Below, piece after piece: positions 1 through 16,589 of a stretch of DNA of 64,000 nt. The stretch covers positions 1 to 64,000 of the forward strand of contig NZ_BJFL01000011.1 in NCBI RefSeq assembly GCF_005405885.1. Direction: 5' to 3'. Below the pieces are notes generated by a model. That model had not been told where the DNA came from, ran no database searches, and saw only the letters and a program-made list of their open reading frames with translations. A program made the position numbers and the translations under genes. This DNA is from Gandjariella thermophila (GTDB taxonomy: Bacteria > Actinomycetota > Actinomycetes > Mycobacteriales > Pseudonocardiaceae). How positions within the stretch are numbered: the stretch's first letter is position 1; each line of letters opens with the position of its first letter.

Positions 1-60
1 GCATATCAAGCTACTGGCATTACGACACGCTGTTGAGTTCTCAAAGAACACACGCACACC
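1..60 (-). promoter_or_regulatory. rRNA operon leader with boxA-like antitermination/processing sequence
   Basis: On the minus strand this reads GTTCTTTGAGAACTCAACAG followed by CGTGT, the sequence typically found upstream of 16S rRNA in actinobacteria (boxA-like antitermination and RNase III processing region). It implies that an rRNA operon starts just beyond the left edge and is transcribed leftward. The 16S gene itself is not in the window. Confidence 0.8.
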
Positions 61-128
61 ACCACGAAACCCACAACCGCAGGCCCGATCCGGGGCGCAC
101 AGACCCTCAGGTCCAATTCACTTTGTCG

Positions 129-158
129 AGCTTACCCGGTACGGTACACCCGGTCCAA
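129..158 (-). promoter_or_regulatory. rrn promoter, proximal
   Basis: Minus-strand -35 TTGGAC (158-153) and -10 TAAGCT (134-129) are separated by 18 bp. It is the promoter closest to the leader. Its layout, with CCGGGTA before the -10, repeats the next one upstream, which suggests duplicated tandem rrn promoters. Confidence 0.6.
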
Positions 159-207
159 ATCGACCCCCACGGGTCGAGGTCCCGAGTTCGTCCCGGAAGA
201 CTTTTCT

Positions 208-237
208 AGGCTACCCGGTCCGGATCTTCCCGGTCAA
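208..237 (-). promoter_or_regulatory. rrn promoter, middle
   Basis: Minus-strand -35 TTGACC (237-232), 18-bp spacer, -10 TAGCCT (213-208). The -10 region shares the CCGGGTA context with the proximal promoter 79 bp downstream. Confidence 0.6.
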
Positions 238-385
238 ATCGGCTCCATCGGTGCCGTTCGCCCCGGTTTCCGTCCCGGTGGTCACCACTCTACACCACAC
301 TTTGTGGAGCTTCGCGGGGACCCCCTGTCGCGCCCGACCCGCCCGGCCTTTCGGCTCGGCGGTCCGTTCCGCGCTGACGAAGAAA

Positions 386-414
386 AAGTTACGCGTCCGG
401 ATCACCGAAGTCAA
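386..414 (-). promoter_or_regulatory. rrn promoter, distal
   Basis: Minus-strand -35 TTGACT (414-409), 17-bp spacer, -10 TAACTT (391-386). This matches the sigma-70/HrdB consensus well. A similar TTGACC-GCGGATT stretch occurs twice just upstream (about 415-475), which may mark a degenerate further promoter. Confidence 0.55.
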
Positions 415-636
415 ATCCGCTGGTCAACACGCCAGGCATGGCCGGACCGTTACGCGAATCCGCAGGTCAAGCGGCGTTCGCGTCGCGCAGTGCCCACGCT
501 AGCTCACCACCGCCCGGACCGCAGTGTGACGCGCGCCACGTCTAAATGGCGGTGACAATGCGTTTTCCCTGGTCATTGGGCGTTGTTCCGGTGGGCTCAC
601 CGGCGGCCGCATGGCCTCCGCGACCTGTCCGTACAA
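415..636. other. intergenic, no gene seen
   Basis: The stretch between the rrn promoters and the tyrS terminator contains only short open frames without ribosome binding sites or recognisable products. It includes two partly repeated TTGACC-GCGGATT motifs near 415-475. Confidence 0.5.
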
Positions 637-680
637 CACCGGCGGCCGGCCGCGCATCCCCGCGCGACCGGCCGCCGGTG
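637..680 (-). terminator. hairpin terminator after tyrS
   Basis: A perfect 13-bp inverted repeat, CACCGGCGGCCGG (637-649) and CCGGCCGCCGGTG (668-680), lies 14 nt past the tyrS stop. The 18-nt loop can form a further CGCGC/GCGCG stem. There is no U-tract, which is usual for high-GC actinobacteria. Confidence 0.65.
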
Positions 681-694
681 GGTGGAACCCGGGG

Positions 695-1972
695 TCACAC
701 CTGGACGCGGACCCCGGCGGTGTTGCGCTTGCCACGGCGGAGCACCAGCCACCGGCCGTGCAGCAGGTCCTCCCGGCGGGGCTGCCACGACTCGTCCGCG
801 ACCTTCTCGTTGTTCACGTACGCGCCACCCTCGTTGACAGTGCGGCGCGCCGCACCCCTGCTGGGTGCGAGGCCAGTGGACACCAGCAGGTCGACGATGG
901 TCGGCTGGTCGGCCATCCGCACCGACGCGGTGGGCGCCTCCGCCATGGCGGCGTCCAGTGTGCCGGGGTCGAGGTCTCGGAGCTCACCACGGCCGAACAG
1001 GGCCTGGCTGGCGGCGATCACCCGCCGGGTCTCCTGCTCGCCGTGCACCATCGTGGTCAGCTCCTCGGCCAGCCGGCGCTGCCCGGCGCGCAGCTGCGGC
1101 TTCTCCGCCGTGGTGCGTTCCAGTTCCTCGATCTCCTCGCGGGGCAGGAAGGTGAACAGCCGCAGGAACCGGCCGATGTCCGCGTCCGCGACGTTGATGA
1201 AGTACTGGAACCAGGCGTACGGCGAGGTCATCGCCGCGTCCAGCCACATGTTGCCGCCGCCGGTGGACTTGCCGAACTTGCGGCCCTCCGCGTCGGTGAC
1301 CAGCGGCGCGGTCAGCGCGTGCACGGTGGCGCCGTCCATCCGGCGGATGAGGTCCACCCCACCGACGATGTTGCCCCACTGGTCGGACCCGCCGATCTGC
1401 AGCTTGCACCCGTACTTGCGGTACAGGTGCAGGTAGTCCTGGGACTGCAGGAGCAGGTAGCTGAACTCGGTGTAGGACATGCCCTCGCCGTCCAGCCGCC
1501 GTTTGACGGTCTCCCGGGCGAGCATGACGTTCACCGAGAAGTGCTTGCCGATGTCCCGGAGGAAGTCGAGCACCCGCTGCTCGCCGGTCCACTCCAGGTT
1601 GTTCACCGCGAGCGCGCCGGTCGGCGAGTCGTCGAAGTCGACGAACCGGGCGAGCTGGCCGCCGACCCGCTCGGCCCACTCGGCGACCACATCGGCGGCG
1701 TTCAGTGTGCGCTCCCCGGTCTCCCTCGGGTCGCCGATCAGCCCGGTGGCGCCGCCGGCCAGCACGATCGGCCGGTGCCCGGCCTCCTGGAACCGGCGCA
1801 GCATGAGCAGCGGCACGAGGTTCCCGGCGTGCAGGCTGGCCGCGGTGGGGTCGAAGCCGGAATACAGCGTGAGTGGCCCGCCGGCGTCGAGGTCGCGGCG
1901 CAGCGCGTCCAGGTCGGTGGACTGGGCGATCAGTCCACGCCAGCTCAGCTCGTCGAGAATGTGCTCACTCAC
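695..1972 (-). CDS. tyrS: tyrosyl-tRNA synthetase
   Basis: Class I aminoacyl-tRNA synthetase that charges tRNA-Tyr in the cytoplasm. The 425-aa length is normal for the bacterial TyrRS family. The HIGH-type motif is HAGN (residues 48-51) and the KMSKS-type motif is KFGKS (232-236), followed by [10 protein letters not shown]. The [10 protein letters not shown] stretch (192-201) belongs to the tyrosine/ATP pocket, and an S4 RNA-binding domain closes the protein. It starts at ATG and follows mpg by 23 nt on the same strand, so it probably ends the arg-mpg-tyrS transcription unit or has its own weak promoter. A strong hairpin follows the stop. Confidence 0.96.
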   Translation of the reverse strand: MSEHILDELSWRGLIAQSTDLDALRRDLDAGGPLTLYSGFDPTAASLHAGNLVPLLMLRRFQEAGHRPIVLAGGATGLIGDPRETGERTLNAADVVAEWAERVGGQLARFVDFDDSPTGALAVNNLEWTGEQRVLDFLRDIGKHFSVNVMLARETVKRRLDGEGMSYTEFSYLLLQSQDYLHLYRKYGCKLQIGGSDQWGNIVGGVDLIRRMDGATVHALTAPLVTDAEGRKFGKSTGGGNMWLDAAMTSPYAWFQYFINVADADIGRFLRLFTFLPREEIEELERTTAEKPQLRAGQRRLAEELTTMVHGEQETRRVIAASQALFGRGELRDLDPGTLDAAMAEAPTASVRMADQPTIVDLLVSTGLAPSRGAARRTVNEGGAYVNNEKVADESWQPRREDLLHGRWLVLRRGKRNTAGVRVQV

Positions 1973-1995
1973 GCCTGAAATCTTCTCCTACCAGG

Positions 1996-2649
1996 TCAAC
2001 GCGTTTGCGGGCGGGCCGGCGGGGTCCGCCCACGCCGCTTCGTGCCCCGGCGGTAGGTCGTCACGGCCGGCGAGCCGGCCACCCAGTACCGCCACGGCAC
2101 CTCGATGGCGGTGGCCACACCGACCCGGGGGCCGGTGCGGATCGACCCCGCGGGCACCGGGTCGCCGGCGAGCAGCCGCACCGGCGAGGCCGGGTCGGTC
2201 AGGTCCACGCCGTTGTGCCCGCGCTCCAGGCCGAGCACGCCGGTGAGCCGGGCCGGCCCCTTGGCCAGCTCGTTGTCGCTGCGGGAGGACGGCCGTCGGG
2301 CGCGGGCCAGTTCCAGCCCCTCCACCACCTCGCCGGCGCGCAGCAGCACGGCGCCGGGCACCCCGTCGGTGAGGCACACCACATTGGCGCAGAAGTGCAT
2401 GCCGTAGATGAAGTACACGTACAGCCGCCCGGCGGGCCCCCACATCACCTCGTTGCGCGGGGTGCGGCCGCGGTAGGAGTGCGACGCCGGGTCGTCCAGC
2501 CCCCGGTACGCCTCCACCTCGACCAGCCGGACCCCGACCACGCCGTCCGGGGTCTCGCTCTCCAGCACCGTGCCGAGCAGTGCGGGCGCCACCACCAGCG
2601 GGTCGGGCGACAGGTCGGACTCGGTGAGCAACCGCCGCGCGGTCGTCAT
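1996..2649 (-). CDS. 3-methyladenine DNA glycosylase (AAG/MPG family)
   Basis: Base-excision repair glycosylase that removes alkylated purines. The family is recognised from LVVAPALLG near the N-terminus, the central EVEAYRGLDDPASHSYRGR with its catalytic glutamate, the YVYFIYGMHFCANVV strand and the GPARLTGVLG stretch. The chosen ATG (2649) has a GGGGG stretch 8 nt upstream and gives 217 aa. An in-frame ATG at 2682, just after the argH stop, would add 11 residues but lacks a ribosome binding site. The gene sits between argH and tyrS, an order common in actinomycetes. The C-terminal tail is Arg/Pro-rich and probably disordered. Confidence 0.92.
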   Translation of the reverse strand: MTTARRLLTESDLSPDPLVVAPALLGTVLESETPDGVVGVRLVEVEAYRGLDDPASHSYRGRTPRNEVMWGPAGRLYVYFIYGMHFCANVVCLTDGVPGAVLLRAGEVVEGLELARARRPSSRSDNELAKGPARLTGVLGLERGHNGVDLTDPASPVRLLAGDPVPAGSIRTGPRVGVATAIEVPWRYWVAGSPAVTTYRRGTKRRGRTPPARPQTR

Positions 2650-2686
2650 GCGCACACCCCCGCCTCTCCCCGGCCTGGTCATCGGC

Positions 2687-5338
<2,652 letters not shown>

Positions 5339-5346
<8 letters not shown>

Positions 5347-5881
5347 GACTTTCTCCCTTGATGCTGTGGTTGCCGGAGGCCAGCGCGGTCAGCCGCTCGG
5401 CGAGGTCCGCGCCGGTGAGGGGTTCCCTGGCCACGACCAGGATCGTGTCGTCGCCGGCGATGGTGCCGACGATGTCGTGCAGCGCCGCCCGGTCCAGGGC
5501 GCTGGCCAGGAAGTGCGCCGCGCCGGGCGGGGTGCGCAGCACGGCGAGGTTGCCGGAGAAGTCGGCGGACACCAGCAGCTCGCCGAGCAGCCGGGCCAGC
5601 CGGGTGGTGCCGCCCTCCACCCCGCGGACCGGGCTGCCGTCCTCGGGGATCACGTACACCGGGGTGCCGCCGTCCGCGCCGCGCAGCTTGACCGCGCCCA
5701 GCTCGTCCAGGTCCCGGGACAGGGTGGCCTGGGTGACCTCGATGCCCTCGGCGGCCAGCAGCTTGGCCAGCTCGGCCTGGCTGTGCACCGCCCGCTGGGA
5801 GAGGAGCTGGACGATCCGGGCCTGCCGCGCGGCCCGGGTGGCGGCGCCGTTGGCCCCGCCGCGTGGTGGCGAGATCGTCAT
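5339..5881 (-). CDS. argR: arginine repressor ArgR
   Basis: Hexameric arginine-sensing repressor of arginine genes. About 180 aa: an N-terminal winged helix ([23 protein letters not shown], split here by family description) with the typical [14 protein letters not shown] recognition region, and a C-terminal oligomerisation/arginine domain with [12 protein letters not shown], where the paired aspartates bind arginine. ATG 5881 has GGGGG 8 nt upstream. An alternative GTG at 5890 overlaps the argF stop as GTGA and would add three residues. Being inside the operon it regulates, it is probably autoregulated. Confidence 0.94.
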
Positions 5882-5886
5882 CGTGG

Positions 5887-8022
<2,136 letters not shown>

Positions 8023-8026
<4 letters not shown>

Positions 8027-8949
8027 TCGCCCGCCTCCCCTGTGGTTGCCTCGTCCGGCAGCACCATGGTGCCGACGCCGCGGGTGGTGAAGACCTCCAG
8101 CAGCACCGAGTGCGCCAGCCGACCGTCGATCACGTGCGCGCCGGGCACCCCGCCGCGGACCGCGCGCAGGCAGGCCTCCATCTTCGGCACCATGCCGCTG
8201 GCCAGGCCGGGCAGCATGCGCTCGAGCTCGGCCACCCGGATCTTGTGCAGCAGCGACGCCGGGTCGGGCCAGTTGGCGTACAAACCTTCCACGTCGGTGA
8301 GCACGACCAGTTTCTCCGCGCGCAGTGCGACGGCCAGCGCGCCGGCCGCGGTGTCCGCGTTGACGTTGTGCACCACGCCGTCGGCGTCCGGGGCCACGGT
8401 GGACACCACCGGGATGCGGCCGGCGTCCACGATGTCCAGCACCGCGTCCGGGTTGACCGCGACCACGTCGCCGACCAGGCCGACGTCCACCGGCTCGCCG
8501 TTGACCACGGCGGAGCGGCGGGCCGCGGTGAACAGGTGCGCGTCCTCGCCGGAGATGCCGACCGCGTACGGGCCGTGCGCGTTGATCAGCCCGACCAGCT
8601 CCCGGCCGACCTGGCCGACCAGCACCATGCGGACCACGTCCATGGTCTCCGGGGTGGTGACCCGCAGGCCGCCGCGGAACTCACCGGTGATGCCCAGCCG
8701 GTCCAGCATGGCGCTGATCTGCGGTCCTCCGCCGTGCACCACCACCGGGCGCAGGCCGACGAGCCGGAGGAACACCATGTCCTGGGCGAAGGCCCGCTTG
8801 AGCGTGTCGTCCACCATGGCGTTGCCGCCGTACTTGACGACCACCGTGGCCCCGTGGAACCGCTGCAACCAGGGCAGCGCCTCGATGAGCACCTCCGCCT
8901 TCGCCGCCGCCTCCGCGCGGCTGGCCGCCAGATCCTCGGTCATGGTCAT
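8023..8949 (-). CDS. argB: acetylglutamate kinase
   Basis: Phosphorylates N-acetylglutamate, usually the arginine-feedback-controlled step. The amino-acid-kinase fold is evident from VVKYGGNAM near the N-terminus, [22 protein letters not shown] and LTDVEGLY. Starting at ATG 8949, which overlaps the argJ stop (ATGA), it has 308 aa. The roughly 20-residue N-terminal extension before the kinase core resembles the helix of hexameric, arginine-inhibited enzymes, so feedback inhibition is likely but inferred. Confidence 0.95.
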
Positions 8950-10136
8950 GACGAGTACGCGCTGTTCTCTTCGACGTAGCCGTGGGACAGGTCGGTGGTC
9001 AGGATGGTGGCGGTGCCGCTGCCGAGGCCGAGGTCGACGACCACCTCGATGGTCCGGCCGGAGAGGTCCACGGTGGACCGATCGGTGGCGAACGTCCCGC
9101 CCCGGCACAGAGTGACGCCGTTGATCGCGATGTCCAGCCGGTCCGGGTCGACGCGGGCCGGCGAGTAGCCGACCGCGGCGGCGATCCGGCCCCAGTTCGG
9201 GTCGGAGCCGAACAGCGCGGTTTTCACCAGGCTGTCGCGGGCCACCGTGCGGGCGGCGTGCACGGCGTCGTCCTCGCTGGCCGCGCCGCGCACCGTGACG
9301 TTGATCTCCTTGGTGACGCCCTCGGCGTCGGCCTGCAACTGGGCGGCGAGGTCGGCACAGACGGCGGTGAGCGCGCCGGTCAGCTCGGCCGGTTCGGGCT
9401 GCGCCCCGGAGGCGCCGGAGGCGAGTAGCAGCACGGTGTCGTTGGTGGACATGGATCCGTCGATGTCCAGCCGGTCGAAGGTGGTGCGCACCGCCTCGCG
9501 CAGCGCGGCGTCCGCGGTGGCGCCGTCCACCAGGGCGTCGGTGGTGAGCACCGCGAGCATGGTGGCCATGCTCGGCGCGATCATCCCGGCGCCCTTGGCG
9601 AACCCGCCGACCGTCCAGCCGTCCGGGTGACGCAGGGTGGCCTGCTTGGGCACCGTGTCGGTGGTCATCACCGCGGTGGCGGCGGCGAGCCCGGCCTCCC
9701 GGCCGGCGTCCAGCGCGGACGCGGCGGCGTCCACTCCGCACAGAACCGCGTCCATCGGCAGCAGCTCGCCGATCAGGCCGGTGGAGCACACCGCGACGTC
9801 GATCGCGCCGATACCCAGCGCGGCCGCGACCTTCTCCGCGGTGGCGTGGGTGTCCTGGAAGCCCTTCGGCCCGGTGCACGCGTTGGCGCCACCGGAGTTG
9901 AGCACCACGGCCCGCAGTCGCCGCCCGGCCAGCACCTGCTGCGACCACAGCACCGGGGCGGCCTTGACCTGGTTGCGGGTGAACACCGCGGCGGCCGTGT
10001 CCGAGGGCCCGTCGTTGACCACGAGCGCGAGATCGAGGGCGCGGGACGCCTTGATCCCGGCGGCCACCCCGGCGGCGCGGAACCCGGCCGGCGCGGTCAC
10101 GCCGAACTCGCGGTCTACTGTGGACTCGGCAACCAT
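8946..10136 (-). CDS. argJ: glutamate N-acetyltransferase / ornithine acetyltransferase
   Basis: Self-cleaving acetyltransferase that recycles the acetyl group from acetylornithine to glutamate. The 396-aa precursor carries the cleavage site [14 protein letters not shown], with the N-nucleophile threonine at about residue 192; cleavage gives alpha and beta chains. [12 protein letters not shown] (78-89) forms the oxyanion region. ATG 10136 was chosen. A GTG six bases upstream is closer to the AAGGAAGG ribosome binding site and is also possible. No argA or argE is seen, so the cyclic pathway through ArgJ fits. Confidence 0.95.
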   Translation of the reverse strand: MVAESTVDREFGVTAPAGFRAAGVAAGIKASRALDLALVVNDGPSDTAAAVFTRNQVKAAPVLWSQQVLAGRRLRAVVLNSGGANACTGPKGFQDTHATAEKVAAALGIGAIDVAVCSTGLIGELLPMDAVLCGVDAAASALDAGREAGLAAATAVMTTDTVPKQATLRHPDGWTVGGFAKGAGMIAPSMATMLAVLTTDALVDGATADAALREAVRTTFDRLDIDGSMSTNDTVLLLASGASGAQPEPAELTGALTAVCADLAAQLQADAEGVTKEINVTVRGAASEDDAVHAARTVARDSLVKTALFGSDPNWGRIAAAVGYSPARVDPDRLDIAINGVTLCRGGTFATDRSTVDLSGRTIEVVVDLGLGSGTATILTTDLSHGYVEENSAYSS

Positions 10137-10195
10137 GGTCACGGGGCCTTCCTTTCCGCGAGTTCGCGCGACCGTTTCGCGGCTTGGCGCGGGCA

Positions 10196-11254
<1,059 letters not shown>

Positions 11255-11398
11255 CGTGATCGTGCCCGACTCACGTCTGCCCACGGACGCGGACCTCGCC
11301 GGGGCAGGCGCGCAACGGCCGGCTATCTTCCGTAGCCGCGCCCGCATGGTCCCCGCCACCCGGACGGCTCGCCCCATCATCGCGTGGGAGGTCTGACC

Positions 11399-11724
11399 AT
11401 GACCAAGCATCCCGATGAGATGACAGATGCCGAGGCCGCCGACTTCTACTACCAGCATCGCAACGATCCCGACCTGGTTGGCGAGGAAGTCGAGGTCGTC
11501 GCGCCGGCACGGCTGAGCCGGGTGGTTTCCGTACGGTTCAGTCCCGAGGAGGCGGAGAAGGTGCAGCAGCGCGCGGAGGCTGCCGGGCTCACCCTGTCCG
11601 CGTACGTGCGGCAGGCCGCTCTGGACGCTCCCGCAGCCCCGAGACCGCCAGTAAGGATGTCGTGCGCGAACTGGCCTCGCTCCGCAAGGCCGTGCAGCGC
11701 ATCGAAGACAAGCTGGGTGCATGA
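11399..11724 (+). pseudogene. frameshifted ribbon-helix-helix (CopG-like) protein
   Basis: The ATG has GGGAGG 7 nt upstream. The first frame reads an acidic N-terminus (DAEAADFYYQHRNDPDL) and then a ribbon-helix-helix-like segment, VVSVRFSPEEAEKVQQRAEA and AGLTLSAYVRQAALDA. After about 11,630 this frame loses sense. The frame shifted by one base resumes at 11641 with ETASKDVVRELASLRKAVQR followed by IEDKLGA and a stop, the expected C-terminal helix. Adding one base near 11,630 would restore an intact protein of about 108 aa. It resembles small actinobacterial antitoxin/DNA-binding proteins. Mutation or a sequencing error both explain it. Confidence 0.7.
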
Positions 11725-11989
11725 ACGGCGGTGCGGCCCCGGCGCCGAACGGTTGTAGAGCACATCCTTGAAACAATCGAACCGATTGAGCGGCCTCAGG
11801 AATCCGCCACCGGTCAAAAGCGGTCACGCCACGGGTCGGAATCCGCGCCAGCCGACACGGCCTCGCGCACCTCGGCAATCTGCCTGGCGAACGATCTCAT
11901 CAGATCCGGCGATGCCTTGCCAGCGACGGAACACCCTCCGGAGTGCCCGCCCGTTGGCGCGTGGTTCCGGTCCAGGCCAACGCCGTGGC
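11725..11989. other. intergenic, no convincing gene
   Basis: A partner gene would be expected after the ribbon-helix-helix gene, whose stop is overlapped by an ATG (ATGA at 11721-11724). That frame ends after 16 codons. A minus-strand 28-codon frame (11900-11814, MRSFARQIAEVREAV...) has coding-like composition but no ribosome binding site. Either may be the remnant of a lost gene. Confidence 0.35.
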
Positions 11990-14473
11990 TCAGCCACGGA
12001 GGGTGGCGCCGCAGCGTTCGGTGGCGGCGGCGACGGCGGCGTCCCGGGCAGCGGTGGCCTCCGCCACGGTGAGCGTGCGGTCCGGGGCACGCATGCGCAG
12101 CGAGTAGGCCAGCGACCGCTTGCCCTCGCCGATCTGTTCGCCGGTGTAGACGTCGAAGAGCTGCACGTCCTCCAGCAGGTCGCCGGCTCCGGCGCGGAGC
12201 GCGGCGGCCACCTCGGCGGCCGGCACCTCCCGGTCCACCACCAGGGCCACGTCCAGCAGCACCGGTGGGTAGGGCGAGATCGCCGGGGCGGGCCGCCGCT
12301 CCCGCAGCGGCAGCGCGTCCAGGTCCAGTTCCATGGCGCAGGTGCGCTTGGGCAGGCCGAGCGCCTCCACCACCTTGGGGTGCAGCTCGCCGGCGTGCCC
12401 CACCGGCCAGTCGCCGACCCGCAGCTCGGCGCACCGGCCCGGGTGCCACGGCGGCAGGTCGCCGGTCACCACGTTCAGCTCGACGCCGTACGCGTCCGCG
12501 GCCAGGCGGGCGGCCTGCACGGCGTCCGCCCAGTTCGCCTCGCGGCCGGGTCCCCACCAGCCGGGACGCTCGCGGTGCCCGGCCAGCACCACGGCGACGT
12601 GCAGCGGCTGCTGCGGCAGCGCGGCGAGCAGGGTGGCCACCTCGGCGTCCGAGGGCCGCCGGCTGACCCCGAGTTCGGGCACCGGGACCTGCTCGCTGCG
12701 CGGCAGCACCACCTGGCCGATGTGGTACAGCGCCAAGTCGCGCTGCCCGCGGGAGACGTTGCGCGCCAGGGCGTCCAGCAGGCCGGGCAGCAGCGTGGTG
12801 GTCAGCCGGTCGCGCTCGGCGTCCAGCGGGTTGAGCAGCCCGACGGTGTCCCGCCGGACGTCCTCGCCGTCCAGCCCGAAGGCGTCCCAGGTGGCCGGCG
12901 AGACGAACGGGAAGGGCAGCACCTCGACGTAGCCGGCCTCGGCCAGCGCGCGGGACACCGTGCGGCGGCGCCGCTGCACCTCGGTGAGCCCCCGGCCGGG
13001 CGGGGCCGGCGGCAGCTCCGACGGGATGGTGTCGTAGCCCTCCAGCCGCAGCACCTCCTCCACCAGGTCGGCGGGCTGGTGGAGGTCGGAGCGCCAGGTG
13101 GGCGGGACCACGGTGACGATCGTGGTGCCGTCGTCGGTGGTGCCGACCTCGACCCGGCAGCCGATCTGGCCGAGCCGGCGCGCGGTGACCCCGCGCTGGT
13201 AGCGCACCCCGGCGACCCGGTCCGGCAGGTCGATCGGCATGGTCACCGGCTCGGGCAGTTCGGGCACGCCGACGTCGGTGCGGCCGGGGTGGATGCTGCC
13301 CTCGCCGTACTGGCGCAGCAGCCGCGCGGCTCGCTCCAGCGCGGCCGGCGGCAGCGCCGGGTCGACGCCCCGCTCGAACCGCCTGGACGCCTCGCTGGGC
13401 AGCTTGTGCCGGCGCACCATCCTGGCGATCGACGGCGGGTGCCAGTTCGCCGCCTCGAGCAGCACGTCGGTGGTCTTCTCGCCGATCTCGGTGGTGGCCC
13501 CGCCCATCACCCCGGCGAGCGAGATCGGGCCGGTCTCGTCGCAGATGACGATGTCGTCCGGGTCCAGCTCGCGCTGCACGTCGTCCAGGGTGGTCAGCTT
13601 CTCGCCGGCCTTGGCGCGGCGAACGGTGAGGTCGCCGGTGAGCTTCTCCGCGTCGAAGGCGTGCAGCGGCTGGCCCATCTCCAGCATCACGTAGTTGGTG
13701 ACGTCCACGGCCAGCGAGATGGAGCGGATGCCGGCGAGCATCAGTCGGCGCCGGATGAACCACGGGGTGGGCGCGGTCGGGTCCACCCCGGTGACCCTGC
13801 GGAACACGAACCGGCGGCAGCCCTCCGGGTCCTCGATGGTCAGCGGCCACGCATCGCCCTCGGCGGCGGGCACGTCCAGCACGGCCGGGTCGCCGTAGGG
13901 CACCTCCAGCGCACAGGCCAGCTCGCGGGCCAGACCGCGCACGGAGAAGCAGTAGCCGCGGTCCGCGGTGGGCGCCAGCTCGATCACCGTGTCGTCCAGG
14001 CCGAGGAACTCCCTGGCGTCGTCACCGGGGTCGGCCACCCCGCTCTCCAGCACCAGGATGCCGCTGTGGTCCTCGCCGAGGCCCAGCTCGCGCGCGGAGC
14101 AGATCATCCCCTCGCTGACCCGGCCGTAGGTCTTGCGGGCGGAGATGGCGAACCCGCCGGGCAGCACCGCGCCGGGCAGCGCGACCGGGACCAGGTCGCC
14201 CTCGACGAAGTTGGTCGCGCCGCAGACGATGCCGCGCACCTCGTCACCGGTCTCCACCTGGCAGTACCGGATCGGCTTCTTGAATCCGGTCAGCTCCTCG
14301 ATCTCGGCGACCCGGCCGACCACGAGCGGTCCGGTGATGTCGCCGAGCGGCTGGACCTCCTCCACCTCCAGCCCGATCCGCACGAACGCGTCGGCCAGTT
14401 GCTCGGCGGTGATCTCCTCGTCGAGGTCGCTGACGTCGACGTGCTCGAGCAGCCAGGAAACGGGAACGCGCAC
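11990..14473 (-). CDS. pheT: phenylalanyl-tRNA synthetase beta subunit
   Basis: Large subunit of the alpha2-beta2 PheRS. The 827-aa protein has the expected order: N-terminal region with an EMAP/OB-type tRNA-binding domain (ITGPLVVGRVAEIEEL, residues about 45-150), the B3/B4 editing domain, the B5 domain, the synthetase-like core and a C-terminal ferredoxin-like anticodon-binding domain ending in TLTVAEATAARDAAVAAATE. The ATG is 3 nt after the pheS stop, so the genes are co-translated. Confidence 0.96.
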   Translation of the reverse strand: MRVPVSWLLEHVDVSDLDEEITAEQLADAFVRIGLEVEEVQPLGDITGPLVVGRVAEIEELTGFKKPIRYCQVETGDEVRGIVCGATNFVEGDLVPVALPGAVLPGGFAISARKTYGRVSEGMICSARELGLGEDHSGILVLESGVADPGDDAREFLGLDDTVIELAPTADRGYCFSVRGLARELACALEVPYGDPAVLDVPAAEGDAWPLTIEDPEGCRRFVFRRVTGVDPTAPTPWFIRRRLMLAGIRSISLAVDVTNYVMLEMGQPLHAFDAEKLTGDLTVRRAKAGEKLTTLDDVQRELDPDDIVICDETGPISLAGVMGGATTEIGEKTTDVLLEAANWHPPSIARMVRRHKLPSEASRRFERGVDPALPPAALERAARLLRQYGEGSIHPGRTDVGVPELPEPVTMPIDLPDRVAGVRYQRGVTARRLGQIGCRVEVGTTDDGTTIVTVVPPTWRSDLHQPADLVEEVLRLEGYDTIPSELPPAPPGRGLTEVQRRRRTVSRALAEAGYVEVLPFPFVSPATWDAFGLDGEDVRRDTVGLLNPLDAERDRLTTTLLPGLLDALARNVSRGQRDLALYHIGQVVLPRSEQVPVPELGVSRRPSDAEVATLLAALPQQPLHVAVVLAGHRERPGWWGPGREANWADAVQAARLAADAYGVELNVVTGDLPPWHPGRCAELRVGDWPVGHAGELHPKVVEALGLPKRTCAMELDLDALPLRERRPAPAISPYPPVLLDVALVVDREVPAAEVAAALRAGAGDLLEDVQLFDVYTGEQIGEGKRSLAYSLRMRAPDRTLTVAEATAARDAAVAAATERCGATLRG

Positions 14474-14476
14474 GGT

Positions 14477-15646
<1,170 letters not shown>

Positions 15647-15680
15647 TCAGCGGGGCCGCCGTTCCGCCAGCCCTGTTGTT

Positions 15681-15700
15681 GTCGGTGCTGGTCGGTGCTG
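15681..15700. repeat. 10-bp tandem direct repeat
   Basis: GTCGGTGCTG occurs twice head to tail in the gap between the methyltransferase stop and pheS. It may be chance; no regulator is known to me for it. Confidence 0.4.
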
Positions 15701-15701
15701 G

Positions 15702-16589
15702 TCAGGATGCTCGTGATCGGTTGTCGGCGCCGGCCCGGCCGGTGCCACGGCGCTGCGCCCGCGCGCTGGCGTAGAGGCACACGGCCGCCGCGGTCGCCAG
15801 GTTCAGGCTCTCCGCCGCACCGTAGATGGGCACCCGCAGGGCGCCGTCCACGGCGGCGAGCACGTCGCCGGGCAGCCCGTGCGCCTCGCTGCCGAACACC
15901 CACGCCGTGGGCCGGGCCAGGTCACCGGCGTCCTCGGCGGCGTCCAGGTGACGCTCGGCATGCCCGTCCGCGGCGAGCCGCCGCAGCCCGGCGGCCTGGG
16001 CGGCGGCCAGCACCGTCCCGACGTCGCGGCAGCGGGCCACCGACGGGTGGAACAGGCTGCCGGTGGAGGCCCGGACGCACTTGCCGTTGTGCGGGTCGAC
16101 GCTGTCCCCGGCGAAGACCACCGCGTCCGCGCCGGCGGCGTCGGCCACCCGCAGCACGGTGCCGGCGTTGCCCGGGTCGGCCACTCCGACCAGCACGGCG
16201 ACCAGCCGGGGGTGGCCCCGCAGCGCCTCGGCCAGCGGCACGTCCACCGGGTCGCACACCGCGACGATCCCCTGCGGGGTGACCGTCTCGGACAGCCCGG
16301 CGGCGGCCCGCTCGGTGACCGTGCTCACCAGCACCCCGGCCGCCTCGGCGGCGGCCAGCAGGTCGCGGTGCCGGGCGGCGGCCGGCTCGGTGACGAACAT
16401 CTCGTGCACCCGGCCCCGGCCCGCCGCGGCCCACGCCAGGGCCTCCCGGACGGCCTGGACGCCCTCGGCGAGGAACCGGCCGGCCTTGTCCCGGCCGGTC
16501 CGCCTGGTCAGGCCGCGCGCGGCGGCGACCCGGGGAGTCCGCTCCGTGTACGGCGCGGCCCCGGGTCGCGATGCGCGTGCGGTGCTCAG
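15702..16589 (-). CDS. SpoU/TrmH-family RNA 2'-O-methyltransferase
   Basis: SAM-dependent methyltransferase of rRNA or tRNA with the SPOUT knot. [23 protein letters not shown], read here as family description, gives motif 1 (NxGTxLR). FGSEAHGLP is motif 2 and [19 protein letters not shown] is motif 3, the SAM-binding knot. An N-terminal substrate-binding domain ([14 protein letters not shown]) precedes it. No in-frame ATG, GTG or TTG lies between the rplT stop and the conserved region. The best candidate is CTG 16589, which overlaps the rplT TGA and has GGGGG upstream. The real start may instead lie inside rplT. Location after rplT is standard in actinobacteria. Confidence 0.88.
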   Translation of the reverse strand: MSTARASRPGAAPYTERTPRVAAARGLTRRTGRDKAGRFLAEGVQAVREALAWAAAGRGRVHEMFVTEPAAARHRDLLAAAEAAGVLVSTVTERAAAGLSETVTPQGIVAVCDPVDVPLAEALRGHPRLVAVLVGVADPGNAGTVLRVADAAGADAVVFAGDSVDPHNGKCVRASTGSLFHPSVARCRDVGTVLAAAQAAGLRRLAADGHAERHLDAAEDAGDLARPTAWVFGSEAHGLPGDVLAAVDGALRVPIYGAAESLNLATAAAVCLYASARAQRRGTGRAGADNRSRAS

